Positions 1 to 8,461 of a stretch of DNA of 38,786 nt are shown in pieces. This stretch comes from Flavobacteriales bacterium (GTDB taxonomy: Bacteria > Bacteroidota > Bacteroidia > Flavobacteriales_D > Crocinitomicaceae), in NCBI GenBank assembly GCA_015665275.1, contig JADFAL010000113.1:1-38786 (forward strand), in the 5' to 3' direction. Every line of letters starts with the position of its first letter. Positions within the stretch are counted from its first letter, which is position 1. The notes under the pieces are model-generated. The model had not been told where the DNA came from. It saw only the letters and a list, made by a program, of their open reading frames with translations, and searched no databases. The translations under genes and the position numbers were made by a program.

Positions 1-9
1 AGTAAAATT

Positions 10-84
10 GGGCGATTAGCTCAGTTGGTTCAGAGCACCTGCCTTACAAGCAGGGGGTCACTGGTTCGAATCCAGTATTCCCCA
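10..84 (+). tRNA. tRNA-Val (anticodon UAC)
   Basis: The sequence folds as a complete cloverleaf. The acceptor arm is 10-16 with 77-83 and the D stem begins GCTC at 19. The anticodon stem is 38-42 with 50-54 and its 7-nt loop carries TAC at 45-47. A 5-nt variable loop is followed by a T arm with TTCGAAT in the loop. The discriminator is A84 and the CCA end is not encoded. The acceptor stem has a C13/C80 mismatch next to a G14-T79 wobble, so it is weaker than usual. Confidence 0.95.
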
Positions 85-88
85 CAAG

Positions 89-117
89 AAGGTCTTACGA
101 AAGTGAGACCTTTTTTT
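89..117 (+). terminator. Rho-independent terminator of tRNA-Val
   Basis: A 10-bp stem (89-98 with 103-112, one T-G pair) closes a GAAA tetraloop and runs into a tract of seven T. It lies five bases after the tRNA and would end its transcript. Confidence 0.9.
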
Positions 118-168
118 GTACTTAGAAATTTGAGGTGATCCAGTTCACACTTCCTCTTCCTCCACCCT

Positions 169-576
169 CTACAAACCCACCTTCAAAACATCCTCCGAAA
201 TAGAATCTACATAACTGCCATACCTCGCTTTCTGATCTTCAAACGAGCCAAATGGCAGCGGCGATTGATTTCCTTTCCAAGTAGATAAAAACTCGGCCCA
301 CAACATTCGCAAAGGATGCAAAAGCGCCCCTTCTCTCATTAAAAGAATGGCCAGTTTATAAATGCTTAGCACATCCTTGAATTCACCACAAATGAATACC
401 TTGTTATTCGCAATTGCCTTGTCGATAGTTATCAAACCAGAAGCAATTTGACGTAATACTAGAGCTTCTGTTTTTAAATTGGTTTCTCGACCTTCAGAAG
501 GCTCGGAGATATGGAGCGTGTAGCCTTTTTCATCGGTTGCTGAAAGCGATAGGCGTGCTCCATCCAATTCTATCAC
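169..576 (-). CDS. Hypothetical protein, SCP2-like domain, probably a fragment
   Basis: This 135-aa ORF uses a GTG start at 576. The middle (LITIDKAIANNKVFICGEF followed by an LSIYKL segment) resembles the end of sterol-carrier-protein-2-like domains, where an AI..G+v...GD pattern precedes a final helix. There is no signal peptide or membrane segment. The frame stays open upstream to about 650 without an ATG, and the ORF lies head to head with a wrecked gene, so its N-terminus may be lost. The SCP2 match is by eye and weak. An unrelated small hypothetical protein is the alternative. Confidence 0.45.
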   Translation of the reverse strand: MIELDGARLSLSATDEKGYTLHISEPSEGRETNLKTEALVLRQIASGLITIDKAIANNKVFICGEFKDVLSIYKLAILLMREGALLHPLRMLWAEFLSTWKGNQSPLPFGSFEDQKARYGSYVDSISEDVLKVGL

Positions 577-597
577 CGCTTCTTTGTTGAGGGTTAT

Positions 598-918
598 TTG
601 TTTGAGGAAAGCAAACGCGTACTCATTTTCGTATCGAATGATCTCGACAAACTATTAGAACCAAAAGACAGAATTGGAGAATCATTGGCTCCGGCGGCCA
701 TTAGTTTTGATCCACTTTCTTCGCAAGGAATTTTTAATGCCATGGCAAGCGCTATGCAATTGCGTGATTTGATCCTAAACCGAGGTCTCAAGGCAAATTT
801 ATCCAATATATATTCTGTTCAAATAGATCAGATTTGGACGCATTACTTAAAACATCGTACGTTGTTCTACAATTCAGAAAAGCGCTGGAAGACTGCGTTT
901 TGGACGCGCCGTTTATAG
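598..918 (+). pseudogene. Remnant of a flavin-dependent halogenase/monooxygenase-like gene
   Basis: The 106-aa frame (TTG at 598, no ATG) carries two family signatures that should be far apart. RIGESLAPAA resembles the N-terminal GESL..P motif of tryptophan-halogenase-like flavoproteins. ISFDPLSSQGIFNAM resembles the C-terminal GDAA.SFDPLSSQG FAD/substrate motif. Here they are fused directly. The end (YNSEKRWKTAFWTRR) is also like the family C-terminus. The N-terminal GxGxxG dinucleotide fold and roughly 200 central residues are missing, so it cannot be an active enzyme. Assignment is by recalled family motifs. Confidence 0.55.
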
Positions 919-940
919 AGTCACCTCTACTTCTTACCTT

Positions 941-2500
941 TTAATGATCTACAATCAACTTCTTCGTAACTATTGAAGCACCCGATTCAATGCGAACGAA
1001 GTAAGTGCCATTTGACAATCCAGAAATATCGAAAGTGACCATACCTTTCCCTTCTTCCATTTCGAGTACTTTTCCACTCATATCGAGAATTGATGCATCG
1101 ATATTTCCGGGTATGTCTAGCACTATATCCACGTAACTAGAAGCAGGATTGGGCATTAATTGTACTTCAATTACCTCTGAAATGTTTGCTACTGAAAGGA
1201 CGCCATCTTCGCATTGAGCATTTTGAATCGTATCGTAAAACGCATTCAATTCATCCGCCGCTTGATACATGGCATCAACGCTTTGCAAACGACTTCCTGC
1301 ATTGACATATACGAACGCAAAGGTTTGCTTTAAGGTATCACCTGGAGCGTACACACCTCTCTTTGATGCAATAAATGCTTGTGTGGAAGGAGATGCGTTC
1401 ATCTGAACTTCTTGACTATATCCTCCCTGAATATTCGGATTGTCGTGATACAAAAACGAAGTTGGATTGCCTTGCGCGTCCAGAATATCGACCGTCCCCG
1501 GGTAATTTCCGTTCATTAAATCCCATGTATCATTGATGTTATTCTGTGTATCGAAATTAATCACACTAGAAAGAGAATCTTGCAAAGCTACTATCCCTAT
1601 CACTCCCGGATCAACTCCTAGCAAGGCATCGGTATCGCTCGAATTATAAACATAGTAGAGATTCTTCAAAGAATCCGAGCCAACATAATCGTCCGTTGCA
1701 TCTCCTACAAACATATCCGTATGAATACCGTAAGAAAAATCGTAGTACGTTTGGTTGCTGCGATTGATTGCGATTACTTCTACGAATGTTACATCATTGA
1801 GCAATCCGTAATTTCTGTACTGATATGTCATATGTTGCATTTCAATTCCTAAAGCATCTGTACCAGAAATTTCATGTGCGAAAGGTGTTTCATCATTTTC
1901 AATACGCCATGTTGCACAGCAACCTTTGATAATTGGATAATCTCCATCGTTCGGACTGTACATTCCGTCATTGTTGTAATCAAAAAAAGGGGCTAACCAA
2001 TAAGGCTCACCTAAGCTGATATCTCCATGTGCAGGCCAATCATAGATTCTAGTTAATGATGCATTTGTAGGTACTTGACCATTCGCGCAAGCTTGAGGAT
2101 CTTGATTTGGGCCTTGACACGCCTCCCACCAAGTTGTATAAATATCAATTTCCTCCTGACAAATTTGCCAAGACTTATTTTGCCAAAACAAACTAGAGGT
2201 GCTACTCTGTGAATACGGTCCATTGGCGACATCTGAACCAAGACTCATGTTACCACCCATTGATGCAAGAATTTGTCCGTTTACATCCTTGCCGATATAA
2301 TAGAATCGAGTTTCACCTACATAATGCTGTCCCGATCCAATCGGCACCTCGAATCCGGCTGAATTATTGAGCCCATTGTAAAAGAAGTTCCCTTCTCGGT
2401 CCAATGCTACATTCGTATTGTTATGTCCTAAATAATCTACATTTTGCCCGAACAAAAATGAGATAGATAAGATTGAAATTGTTGTGAATATTGTCTTCAT
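941..2500 (-). CDS. Secreted protein with T9SS type A sorting domain
   Basis: The 519-aa product begins MKTIFTTISILSISFLFGQ, a clear signal peptide. ATG at 2500 was chosen over an in-frame TTG at 2506. The body has no domain I recognise. It is rich in Asp, Tyr and Trp and contains a calcium-site-like segment, DYNNDGMYSPNDGDYP, around residue 175. The last ~80 residues (LMPNPASSYVDI, ILDMSGKVL, GTYFVRIESG, KKLIV) form a type A sorting domain that directs export through T9SS and surface anchoring or release. The gene is monocistronic, with its own spacer downstream of the WD40 gene stop at 2602. Its role is unknown. Confidence 0.85.
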   Translation of the reverse strand: MKTIFTTISILSISFLFGQNVDYLGHNNTNVALDREGNFFYNGLNNSAGFEVPIGSGQHYVGETRFYYIGKDVNGQILASMGGNMSLGSDVANGPYSQSSTSSLFWQNKSWQICQEEIDIYTTWWEACQGPNQDPQACANGQVPTNASLTRIYDWPAHGDISLGEPYWLAPFFDYNNDGMYSPNDGDYPIIKGCCATWRIENDETPFAHEISGTDALGIEMQHMTYQYRNYGLLNDVTFVEVIAINRSNQTYYDFSYGIHTDMFVGDATDDYVGSDSLKNLYYVYNSSDTDALLGVDPGVIGIVALQDSLSSVINFDTQNNINDTWDLMNGNYPGTVDILDAQGNPTSFLYHDNPNIQGGYSQEVQMNASPSTQAFIASKRGVYAPGDTLKQTFAFVYVNAGSRLQSVDAMYQAADELNAFYDTIQNAQCEDGVLSVANISEVIEVQLMPNPASSYVDIVLDIPGNIDASILDMSGKVLEMEEGKGMVTFDISGLSNGTYFVRIESGASIVTKKLIVDH

Positions 2501-2601
2501 AAGCAAGCTTTGATCTAAGTATAAGAAGTATTGTCACAAGCACGAAACAGAACTTCAATCCAATGATTGAACCGCTGGTTTCTTTGATTAATCCAGCATT
2601 T

Positions 2602-3483
2602 TTAGGATTCAACTCTCATCCAAATAACCATTTTGGAATCATCGCCGCAGGTAACAAAACGTTTCTCATCCATTTGAACTGCATCGTTCACTGAATGTTT
2701 GTGGCCTCCCTCTTTATGATCTAAGCGTTGGATGAATTGTAATTCATTCGAGAACACCTTTACTGTCTTATCTCGACTAATGGTAATCAAGGTGTTACCG
2801 ATTTGCATGATTTTGTATATGGCGAAATTGTGCGCGGGAACTTCTTTCAAACAGGCTCCCGATGGCAGATCCCATAAGCGTAGGATGGCATCTTTTCCAC
2901 CTGAGAATAAAAGATCGTTACTATCTCCATCAAAACAAGCCGATGTAGCTCCGTCCTTATGTGCTTCGATGGTATATATTTCGTTGAATGTGTCCGTATC
3001 GAAAATCCTTAATGTTCCATCTTGACCACAAACGGCAATTCTTGAACCATCAGATGAAATGGCAATTTCACGAATCTTTCCACAGTTTAAGGGTAGGTAC
3101 AAAAGGAGGTCCCAAGAATCAAGATCCCAAATACTGACATTTCCGTCGGCATCCGCCACATAGCATTGAGAATTCTTTGAATTGACCGATATGGTAAAGA
3201 TTGCTTTCGTGTGTTGCGTAAAATACTTTTCTTCTACGCGCGTTTCCGCATTAAACACATGAACCCCTCCGTCAGATCGACCTACCAAAAGATAGGGTGC
3301 AGTATATTCAACTGCGTAAATAGAATGTTCGAAACGAATGGCGAATTTGTCTTGCACACCTTCCTCAGGAATCCAGCGCGCAACGAATTTGTCAGCACTT
3401 CCTGAATAAATGTAAGATCCGTCAAATGTACAGGAGTAGATTGCGCCGGCATGGCCACTTATTTCTCGCTCCTTACGAAACAT
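2602..3483 (-). CDS. WD40-repeat beta-propeller protein
   Basis: The 293-aa protein is almost entirely WD40-like repeats, about seven, enough for one propeller. Blade ends visible include GNVSIWDL, GTLRIFDT, DAILRLWDL, KTVKVF and SKMVIWM, with GH/H-D spacing between blades. It has no signal peptide, so it is probably a cytoplasmic scaffold for protein partners. Its ATG lies one base after the TAA of the phosphosulfolactate synthase gene, so translation is almost certainly coupled. It is the last gene of a three-gene leftward operon. Confidence 0.9.
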   Translation of the reverse strand: MFRKEREISGHAGAIYSCTFDGSYIYSGSADKFVARWIPEEGVQDKFAIRFEHSIYAVEYTAPYLLVGRSDGGVHVFNAETRVEEKYFTQHTKAIFTISVNSKNSQCYVADADGNVSIWDLDSWDLLLYLPLNCGKIREIAISSDGSRIAVCGQDGTLRIFDTDTFNEIYTIEAHKDGATSACFDGDSNDLLFSGGKDAILRLWDLPSGACLKEVPAHNFAIYKIMQIGNTLITISRDKTVKVFSNELQFIQRLDHKEGGHKHSVNDAVQMDEKRFVTCGDDSKMVIWMRVES

Positions 3484-3484
3484 T

Positions 3485-4306
3485 TTAATCTTCGTCTTCG
3501 ATGTCGTCGTCCTCCGTATTGACTTGCTTCAAACGCTCCGCATAGTCATCTGGAAGAAATTCAAAGAAAGTATCACCTCGTAATCCTAAGCGTAAACATT
3601 CCAATGAAATCATTTGGTTTGGAGCGATATTACCAAGGTTCACATTGGCACCAAACAATTTAACGAACCAAACTTGCTGATTCTTTTGTGGTGCCTCCCA
3701 TAGAATATCGTCTGGATTGACTTTAGCGATAATACGATTGATCAACATAGTATGTGCTGTTCCGTTTGGTCGGAAAACGCCTACATTTCCAGACTCACGT
3801 CCTTCTGCAATCACTTTCCACGAACCTGCCTCAAGCTCTGTGGACATCATTTTGATCCATTTAGCTGGCGAGATGAGAATTCCAGAATCTTTCGATCCCA
3901 CTTCACTCAATACTGTGCGGTCCTTGCCCATTCTTCGGATCAACTCACATTTCTCATCATGATCGATGATAATTGAACCGTCGGAAATTTCTGCAAGATC
4001 CAAATTGTATTTATCACAAACGCGCATGTAATTTTCAAACTCTCCACGAGCGTAGAATACTTCGAATAAAGTTCCACCAAAGTAGGGACGAATGCCAGCC
4101 TCTTGATAGAGCTTGATTTTCTCTTCTAAGTTTTGTGTTACGAACGAAGTACCAAATCCAAACTTTACGATATCCGTAAGGTGAACATTTGCTTCGATAA
4201 AGTTTTCGGTTTCCCGAAGGCTAAGGCCTTTGTCCATCATCATGGTAACGCCTGCTTCTCTTGGTTTGGCAGTGCGTTCAGGTATGAATGGAAGTTCGAA
4301 ATTCAT
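3485..4306 (-). CDS. comA: Phosphosulfolactate synthase (ComA family)
   Basis: The 273-aa protein matches the ComA family, a TIM-barrel enzyme that adds sulfite to phosphoenolpyruvate to give 3-phosphosulfolactate. Recognisable segments are KFGFGTSFV near residue 48, RPYFGGTLFEVF near 72, LAEISDGSI near 103, and LSEVGSKDSG near 133. The C-terminal tail is very acidic (TEDDDIEDED). In methanogens the product leads to coenzyme M and in Bacillus to sulfolactate. In Bacteroidota a route toward cysteate or sulfonolipids is plausible but is an inference. The gene sits 7 bp after a TPR gene and 1 bp before a WD40 gene. It is unrelated to the competence regulator also called ComA. Confidence 0.85.
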   Translation of the reverse strand: MNFELPFIPERTAKPREAGVTMMMDKGLSLRETENFIEANVHLTDIVKFGFGTSFVTQNLEEKIKLYQEAGIRPYFGGTLFEVFYARGEFENYMRVCDKYNLDLAEISDGSIIIDHDEKCELIRRMGKDRTVLSEVGSKDSGILISPAKWIKMMSTELEAGSWKVIAEGRESGNVGVFRPNGTAHTMLINRIIAKVNPDDILWEAPQKNQQVWFVKLFGANVNLGNIAPNQMISLECLRLGLRGDTFFEFLPDDYAERLKQVNTEDDDIEDED

Positions 4307-4313
4307 AGGTGTG

Positions 4314-5723
4314 TTATTGATCGCCCAAAATTAAGAATTCCTGAACGTTTTTCAACGTTGGGTCAAGATCAAAAATCTGTAATGCCGTTTCGCGGTCTTC
4401 CAAAAGGCATTTTTTATAAAGTTCAAGGGATTCTTCTGATCTACCTAGCCTCCATAACAAGCTGACCTTCAACACTCCAATAAAGTGGTTCGTGTTTTCC
4501 AATTCAAATTTCTCTAGAAAATCGAATGCTTCTTGAACGGAAGCGACTGCTAATAATTCTACATAATTTAACAAACAATCCTCATCACCTGGCTCGATAT
4601 CGAGGGCCAATTGATAATTCTGCAGCGCATTTTCGGTCTCTTCTAACTTTTCATAGGCCCCCGCCAATACATGAAAAATACTTGCATTTTCAGGATCTAA
4701 TTCCGCTGCTTTTTGAATCAATACAATTCCTTCGCGCGTACGGCCTTCAAGATCTTCAACAATTCCTAAGCCTAACCAAGCATCAGGAAGCATGGGAGCT
4801 AATTCTAATGACTTCTTATAATACTCTTTTGCACGACCAAGTTCGCCGAGTTGCTCATAACATTCACCGATATAACTCAATGCGAGTGGATCATCTCCAT
4901 CCAACTCCATACATTTCTCGAAATTCGTCACTGCTGAAGTGTATCGTTCCAAGGTCAAATAAGTGTGTCCTAAATTAAAATATGCAGGACCAAAGCCATC
5001 ATTTATGAGTAGACAATAGTCGTATGCCCAGGCCGCCTTTTCCAAATTTTCGTTCTTCGCATAAGCATTACCGAGATTGTACCATGCTGTAAACGAATAC
5101 GGATTGTTGTCAATAAAATCAGAGTAACATTGCACTGATGCCTTAAAATCTCCTGTTTGATCGTAGCAAAATGCTAATTCATAAATCGCTCCTTCATTCG
5201 ACGGGTTCTGCTTAATTGCTTCTCGTAGTACGTTGATTGCGCGCTGCATTTCTCCCGCATTTTGATACTCCATTGCTAAGTCCAGGTATATTTCATCCTG
5301 ATCTTCGGGAGCAGCAGCTGCTAAAGCTTCTTTGAAGTAGCGAATCGCGTTCTTCGAATCCTTCAATTGACTAAAAACAGAAGCTTTGGTAAGAAGTACT
5401 TCCATTCCCTCTATTCCTTCTCGCTCCAATTCATTTAAAATACCAATGGCTTCTTTCAAATTTCCAATTGCTGAAGAAGCTTGCGCTTTTCGTAAACGTA
5501 GGGTATTGTTATATGAGAACTGAGTTAGTGCTTCATTGACACATTTCAAAGCCTTGGCATATTGGCCGGCAATGAGGAAATGATCAATCATCGCTTCCCA
5601 GCGGTCGCTGTCCAAGAAACCAATAGATTCTCCTTGTAAGTGCTTTTCAAATCGATCGAGATCTGATTTTAGTTCTCCATCTTCAAAGCCTTCGTGGTTA
5701 TCATCATCAAACATAGGCAACAT
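4314..5723 (-). CDS. Tetratricopeptide repeat protein
   Basis: The 469-aa protein is an acidic N-terminal stretch (MLPMFDDDNHEGFEDG) followed by about eleven to twelve TPR units. Clear ones include AWYNLGNAYAKNENLEKAAW, AYFNLGHTYLTLERYTSAV and AWLGLGIVEDLEGRTREGI. It lacks a signal peptide and is probably a cytoplasmic adaptor. It opens the operon with comA and the WD40 gene. Upstream, AGGAAC precedes the ATG and a near-match TATCTTTA to the -7 box lies about 21 bp before the start. A TPR plus WD40 flanking a small-molecule enzyme suggests an assembly or regulatory role, which is not shown by sequence. Confidence 0.9.
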   Translation of the reverse strand: MLPMFDDDNHEGFEDGELKSDLDRFEKHLQGESIGFLDSDRWEAMIDHFLIAGQYAKALKCVNEALTQFSYNNTLRLRKAQASSAIGNLKEAIGILNELEREGIEGMEVLLTKASVFSQLKDSKNAIRYFKEALAAAAPEDQDEIYLDLAMEYQNAGEMQRAINVLREAIKQNPSNEGAIYELAFCYDQTGDFKASVQCYSDFIDNNPYSFTAWYNLGNAYAKNENLEKAAWAYDYCLLINDGFGPAYFNLGHTYLTLERYTSAVTNFEKCMELDGDDPLALSYIGECYEQLGELGRAKEYYKKSLELAPMLPDAWLGLGIVEDLEGRTREGIVLIQKAAELDPENASIFHVLAGAYEKLEETENALQNYQLALDIEPGDEDCLLNYVELLAVASVQEAFDFLEKFELENTNHFIGVLKVSLLWRLGRSEESLELYKKCLLEDRETALQIFDLDPTLKNVQEFLILGDQ

Positions 5724-5924
5724 TGTTTGTTCCTATTAAAGATAAGCAAATTTGGGGCCATTTTCAAAGGCTTAACATTTCTTATCAACAGGAAATTCAC
5801 AAGAAAAAGTGGTAGCAATTGACCTCCTGAGGAAGCAGCGTAAGCTAAAACTGAAGCCTAGTCAGGCGGGCAAGAAAGCCGAGGGATAAAAAGGAATCAT
5901 GAATACCGACAACTAAGTTGCATT

Positions 5925-5952
5925 GGTGGAAGGTGGAAAGTGGAAGGTGGAA
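5925..5952 (+). repeat. Heptamer minisatellite, unit GGTGGAA (about 4 copies)
   Basis: Four consecutive 7-nt units read GGTGGAA, GGTGGAA, AGTGGAA and GGTGGAA. Related arrays of the same unit occur in three other spacers of this window. Confidence 0.9.
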
Positions 5953-5982
5953 GGTGACTCGAAGTCAGGGTTAGGGTTGGAA

Positions 5983-6024
5983 GTTGTGAGTTGTGAGTTG
6001 TGAGTTGTGAGTTGTGAGTTGTGA
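5983..6024 (+). repeat. Heptamer tandem repeat, unit GTTGTGA (6 perfect copies)
   Basis: Six identical GTTGTGA units run without interruption, 30 bp after the GGTGGAA array. Perfect copies suggest recent expansion, so the number may vary between strains. Confidence 0.95.
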
Positions 6025-6072
6025 AGTGTAATAATGGGGTGTCGGAGTCTTAGAAGGAAGGTTGCCCCAAAT

Positions 6073-6109
6073 AAAAAACCCTGACGATCATTTCTGATGT
6101 CAGGGTTTT
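6073..6109 (-). terminator. Terminator of the hemE/OmpA-like operon (CCCTGAC family)
   Basis: Read on the minus strand, AAACCCTGAC pairs with GTCAGGGTTT. An apical ATCA/TGAT stem closes a GAAA loop, there is a single bulged C on the 3' side, and a T tract follows. It lies just past the OmpA-like stop. It is one of four copies of the same hairpin in this window. An extended stem and flanking T/A tracts on both sides would let it act in both directions. Confidence 0.9.
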
Positions 6110-6128
6110 GATATCGTTTAGATGACGC

Positions 6129-7334
6129 CTAGCGTATTTTGAACGTTACGCGGCGACTCATTGCTTGTAACATTTCTTCATCAGTTACACCCTCTTCGGC
6201 TTGATGAGGCTCTGTGCTTCCTTTTTGTGATGACAACATGTTTCCTGCTGGAATTCCTTTATCAACAAGGTATTGCATCACTGCCGCAACTCGTTTAGAG
6301 TCCATACTTGCGTATTTCTCCTTCTCGGCTCCAACAACATCTTCTTCATCATTGTTGTGACCTTGAACTTCCAATCGCATTTCAGGATTTGCCTTCAATG
6401 TCTCAGCGATAAAATCAAGAGAAACCTTTCCTTCAGAGCTCAGTGTATTTCGACCAAATGCGAAGAAGATCTCATGCTCTTCGATTTTATCTTCATCACT
6501 CATATCCTCGTTGATGTTAAACTGACGCTGATAAATCATTGCAGAGAAAGTATCTCCTGCCTCTTCTACCGCGCAATCACACTTCTCTCCGTTTTCCTCG
6601 TCAATCATTGTCACCGAAACATCATCAATGTAGTAATACGCAGCAACGATGATTTTCGCCTTTGAAGTCGGGTCTTTCTTCATACGCTCGTACTTCGTAT
6701 CTTCATCTGACATAAAGTTTCCTAGTGTGATGAATTTTTCTCCACCTGTCGCTGTATAAACGCCACAAATCTCCGACCAATTGTAACGAGCCGATTGAAT
6801 TGTTAAGTCGTTATCGAAATGCATCAACAATTCGTCCATTTCCTTGGTGATCATTGGAACTTTTGCTTCCGTGCTGTAGGCTTTGTTTGTGAAACGAGCT
6901 GCAATGTTGTTACTCGCATACTTCGAAGCTTCCGATAGGGAAACATTGAATTTCACACAATACTTCAATCCTTTTTTTAGGGGAGCTTCCAACTTCGTCA
7001 TGGCATAGCTTCTTGGCACTTTATTACCGTAGGAGAATGCCGTTAATCCGATGTAGTTGCTTCCATCTTTCGCATCTTCTGAACCATAAATGTTGTCCGG
7101 AGATCCGATGTCCTGAACTTTGGACGGTGTAAAATAATCTGCACGAACTCCAGTTGGAGAAGACCAATCGGTTGCGTTCGCGATAGAACCTAGACGTTTG
7201 GGCGACTTTTCTTTCGACTCAAAACTTCCGTTTGGTACCAGATTCTCTCCTTCTTGTCCGAAACTTAAGAAGCTCGCGGCTACAAAAGAGAATGATACAA
7301 TTGCTTTCCAGTTCATATTAGTATTGAATTTCAT
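6129..7334 (-). CDS. OmpA family outer-membrane protein with N-terminal ligand-binding-like domain
   Basis: The 401-aa product has a signal peptide ending SFLSFGQ. A beta-rich region (about 30-245) starting NLVPNGSFE, as in carbohydrate-binding-like modules, contains YYIDDVSV. An OmpA-like peptidoglycan-binding domain (about 285-400) has [37 protein letters not shown] and SRRVTFKIR. It probably anchors the envelope to the cell wall. The first ATG overlaps hemE by 17 bp. A second ATG at 7316 ([11 protein letters not shown]) gives a tighter signal peptide and lies one base after the hemE stop, and I regard it as equally likely. An Asp/Glu-rich insert separates the OmpA motifs. Confidence 0.88.
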   Translation of the reverse strand: MKFNTNMNWKAIVSFSFVAASFLSFGQEGENLVPNGSFESKEKSPKRLGSIANATDWSSPTGVRADYFTPSKVQDIGSPDNIYGSEDAKDGSNYIGLTAFSYGNKVPRSYAMTKLEAPLKKGLKYCVKFNVSLSEASKYASNNIAARFTNKAYSTEAKVPMITKEMDELLMHFDNDLTIQSARYNWSEICGVYTATGGEKFITLGNFMSDEDTKYERMKKDPTSKAKIIVAAYYYIDDVSVTMIDEENGEKCDCAVEEAGDTFSAMIYQRQFNINEDMSDEDKIEEHEIFFAFGRNTLSSEGKVSLDFIAETLKANPEMRLEVQGHNNDEEDVVGAEKEKYASMDSKRVAAVMQYLVDKGIPAGNMLSSQKGSTEPHQAEEGVTDEEMLQAMSRRVTFKIR

Positions 7335-8355
7335 AGCTTTTTACTGTTTGTATAAATGTTTTCACCTTTTCGGGATCAACGTCCGGATAAACACCGTGGC
7401 CTAAATTAACAATATGTCTCTTACTTTTAAAAGAATCCAGCATATTATTCGTTCGTTGTTCCACCTCTGAATGAGACGCGTACAGTGCACATGGATCAAG
7501 ATTTCCTTGTAAGGTTCTCGTTTCTCCAACGGCATTTCGAATCGTTTGAACATCCATGTTCCAATCAAGACCAACAGTGTTACAAGGAATCGCAGCAAGT
7601 GCTTCCATTGATGTATAAGCACCTTTGGAGAACAGTGTAACTGGCACCTCGTCTATCTGACTGGCAATCATGTCGATATATTTCAACCCAAATTCGGCGT
7701 ATTGTTCCGTACCCAAAATTCCAGCCCATGAGTCAAAAATTTGAACCATGTGTGCACCGGCTTTAATTTGAGCCTTCAAATACTGAACGGTTACATCCGT
7801 GATCCTAGTAAGCAACTCGTGTGCCAAAGTCGGATTGGTGTAAAGAACTTTTCGTGATTCAGAGAAGGTCTTCGAGCCTTGTCCCTCTGTCATATAGCAG
7901 AAAATGGTCCAAGGAGCACCGGCGAATCCAATCAAGGGAACCCGGCCGTTCAATTCTTTGTTTGTGATTTTAATTGCTTCGGTTACATAACTCAATCGAT
8001 CTTCTACGTCGATATCCTTATCCAGCAAGTCAAACTGTTCTTTAGAACGAATTGTTTTCTCAAACCATGGGCCTTTTTTCTCAACCATTTGATACTCCAA
8101 TCCCATCGCTTCTGGGACAACTAGAATATCAGAAAAGATAATTGCGGCATCCACACCTAATAAGTCCACGGGTTGAATAGTCACCTCAGCGGCGCGCTCT
8201 GGCGTTTCGACCAATTCTTTAAAACCGGAAAGCGACGCTCTCACAGCTCTGTATTCGGGAAGAATTCTTCCTGCCTGACGCATTAACCACACTGGATATC
8301 TCTCAATAGACTCTCCACGTGCGGCGCGTAGGATCAAGTCGTTCTGTAAATTCAT
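7318..8355 (-). CDS. hemE: Uroporphyrinogen decarboxylase
   Basis: The 345-aa product matches HemE in length and signatures: [15 protein letters not shown] at about residue 21, the substrate-binding arginine motif, and [16 protein letters not shown] near 143. The C-terminal [15 protein letters not shown] is also typical. It removes four carboxyl groups from uroporphyrinogen III to form coproporphyrinogen III in cytoplasmic haem synthesis. The other haem genes are not nearby. It is co-transcribed with an OmpA-like gene, an odd partner. A TATCTTTG promoter box sits only four bases before the ATG. Confidence 0.97.
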   Translation of the reverse strand: MNLQNDLILRAARGESIERYPVWLMRQAGRILPEYRAVRASLSGFKELVETPERAAEVTIQPVDLLGVDAAIIFSDILVVPEAMGLEYQMVEKKGPWFEKTIRSKEQFDLLDKDIDVEDRLSYVTEAIKITNKELNGRVPLIGFAGAPWTIFCYMTEGQGSKTFSESRKVLYTNPTLAHELLTRITDVTVQYLKAQIKAGAHMVQIFDSWAGILGTEQYAEFGLKYIDMIASQIDEVPVTLFSKGAYTSMEALAAIPCNTVGLDWNMDVQTIRNAVGETRTLQGNLDPCALYASHSEVEQRTNNMLDSFKSKRHIVNLGHGVYPDVDPEKVKTFIQTVKSYEIQY

Positions 8356-8359
8356 GGCG

Positions 8360-8367
8360 CAAAGATA
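8360..8367 (-). promoter_or_regulatory. hemE promoter -7 box (TATCTTTG)
   Basis: This is an exact match to the Bacteroidota -7 consensus TAnnTTTG on the minus strand. Only CGCC separates it from the hemE ATG at 8355, so the transcript would start at or very near the ATG. No clear TTG -33 element is present. TTTCG about 21 bp upstream is the nearest. Confidence 0.6.
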
Positions 8368-8377
8368 ATCTTAATGA

Positions 8378-8460
8378 ATTATGAATCGAAAGTTATGCGT
8401 TACGAATTGTGCAATTGGTGGAAAGTTGAAAGTGGAAGGCTGAAGGTGGAAGGTGGAAGG
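8378..8460 (+). repeat. Composite heptamer repeat between ung and hemE
   Basis: From 8378 to 8412 five degenerate heptamers follow the GTTATGA type (ATTATGA, ATCGAAA, GTTATGC, GTTACGA, ATTGTGC). From 8417 six heptamers of the GGTGGAA type follow (GGTGGAA, AGTTGAA, AGTGGAA, GGCTGAA, GGTGGAA, GGTGGAA). The array ends one base before the ung stop codon. Confidence 0.85.
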
Positions 8461-8461
8461 T

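Larger units (their letters stand above)
5724..6128. other. Repeat-rich intergenic spacer without a supported gene
   Basis: About 400 bp between the TPR start and the OmpA-like stop. It holds the probable TPR promoter at its left end, two heptamer-period tandem repeats (5925-5952 and 5983-6024) and the terminator at 6073-6109. The stretch 5800-5920 contains short inverted repeats (CCTCCTGAGG; GCCT..AGGC) but every frame is broken by stops, so I see no gene there. Confidence 0.7.

Noticed and set aside
3485-4306. Competence regulator ComA
   Set aside because: The name is shared, but the protein matches phosphosulfolactate synthase, not a response regulator.
4526-4978. Plus-strand 150-aa ORF opposite the TPR gene
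   Set aside because: It lies wholly opposite a clearly coding, repeat-containing gene and has no recognisable motif.
5925-6024. CRISPR-like array
   Set aside because: Period is 7 nt with no spacers, so these are tandem minisatellites, and no cas genes are present.
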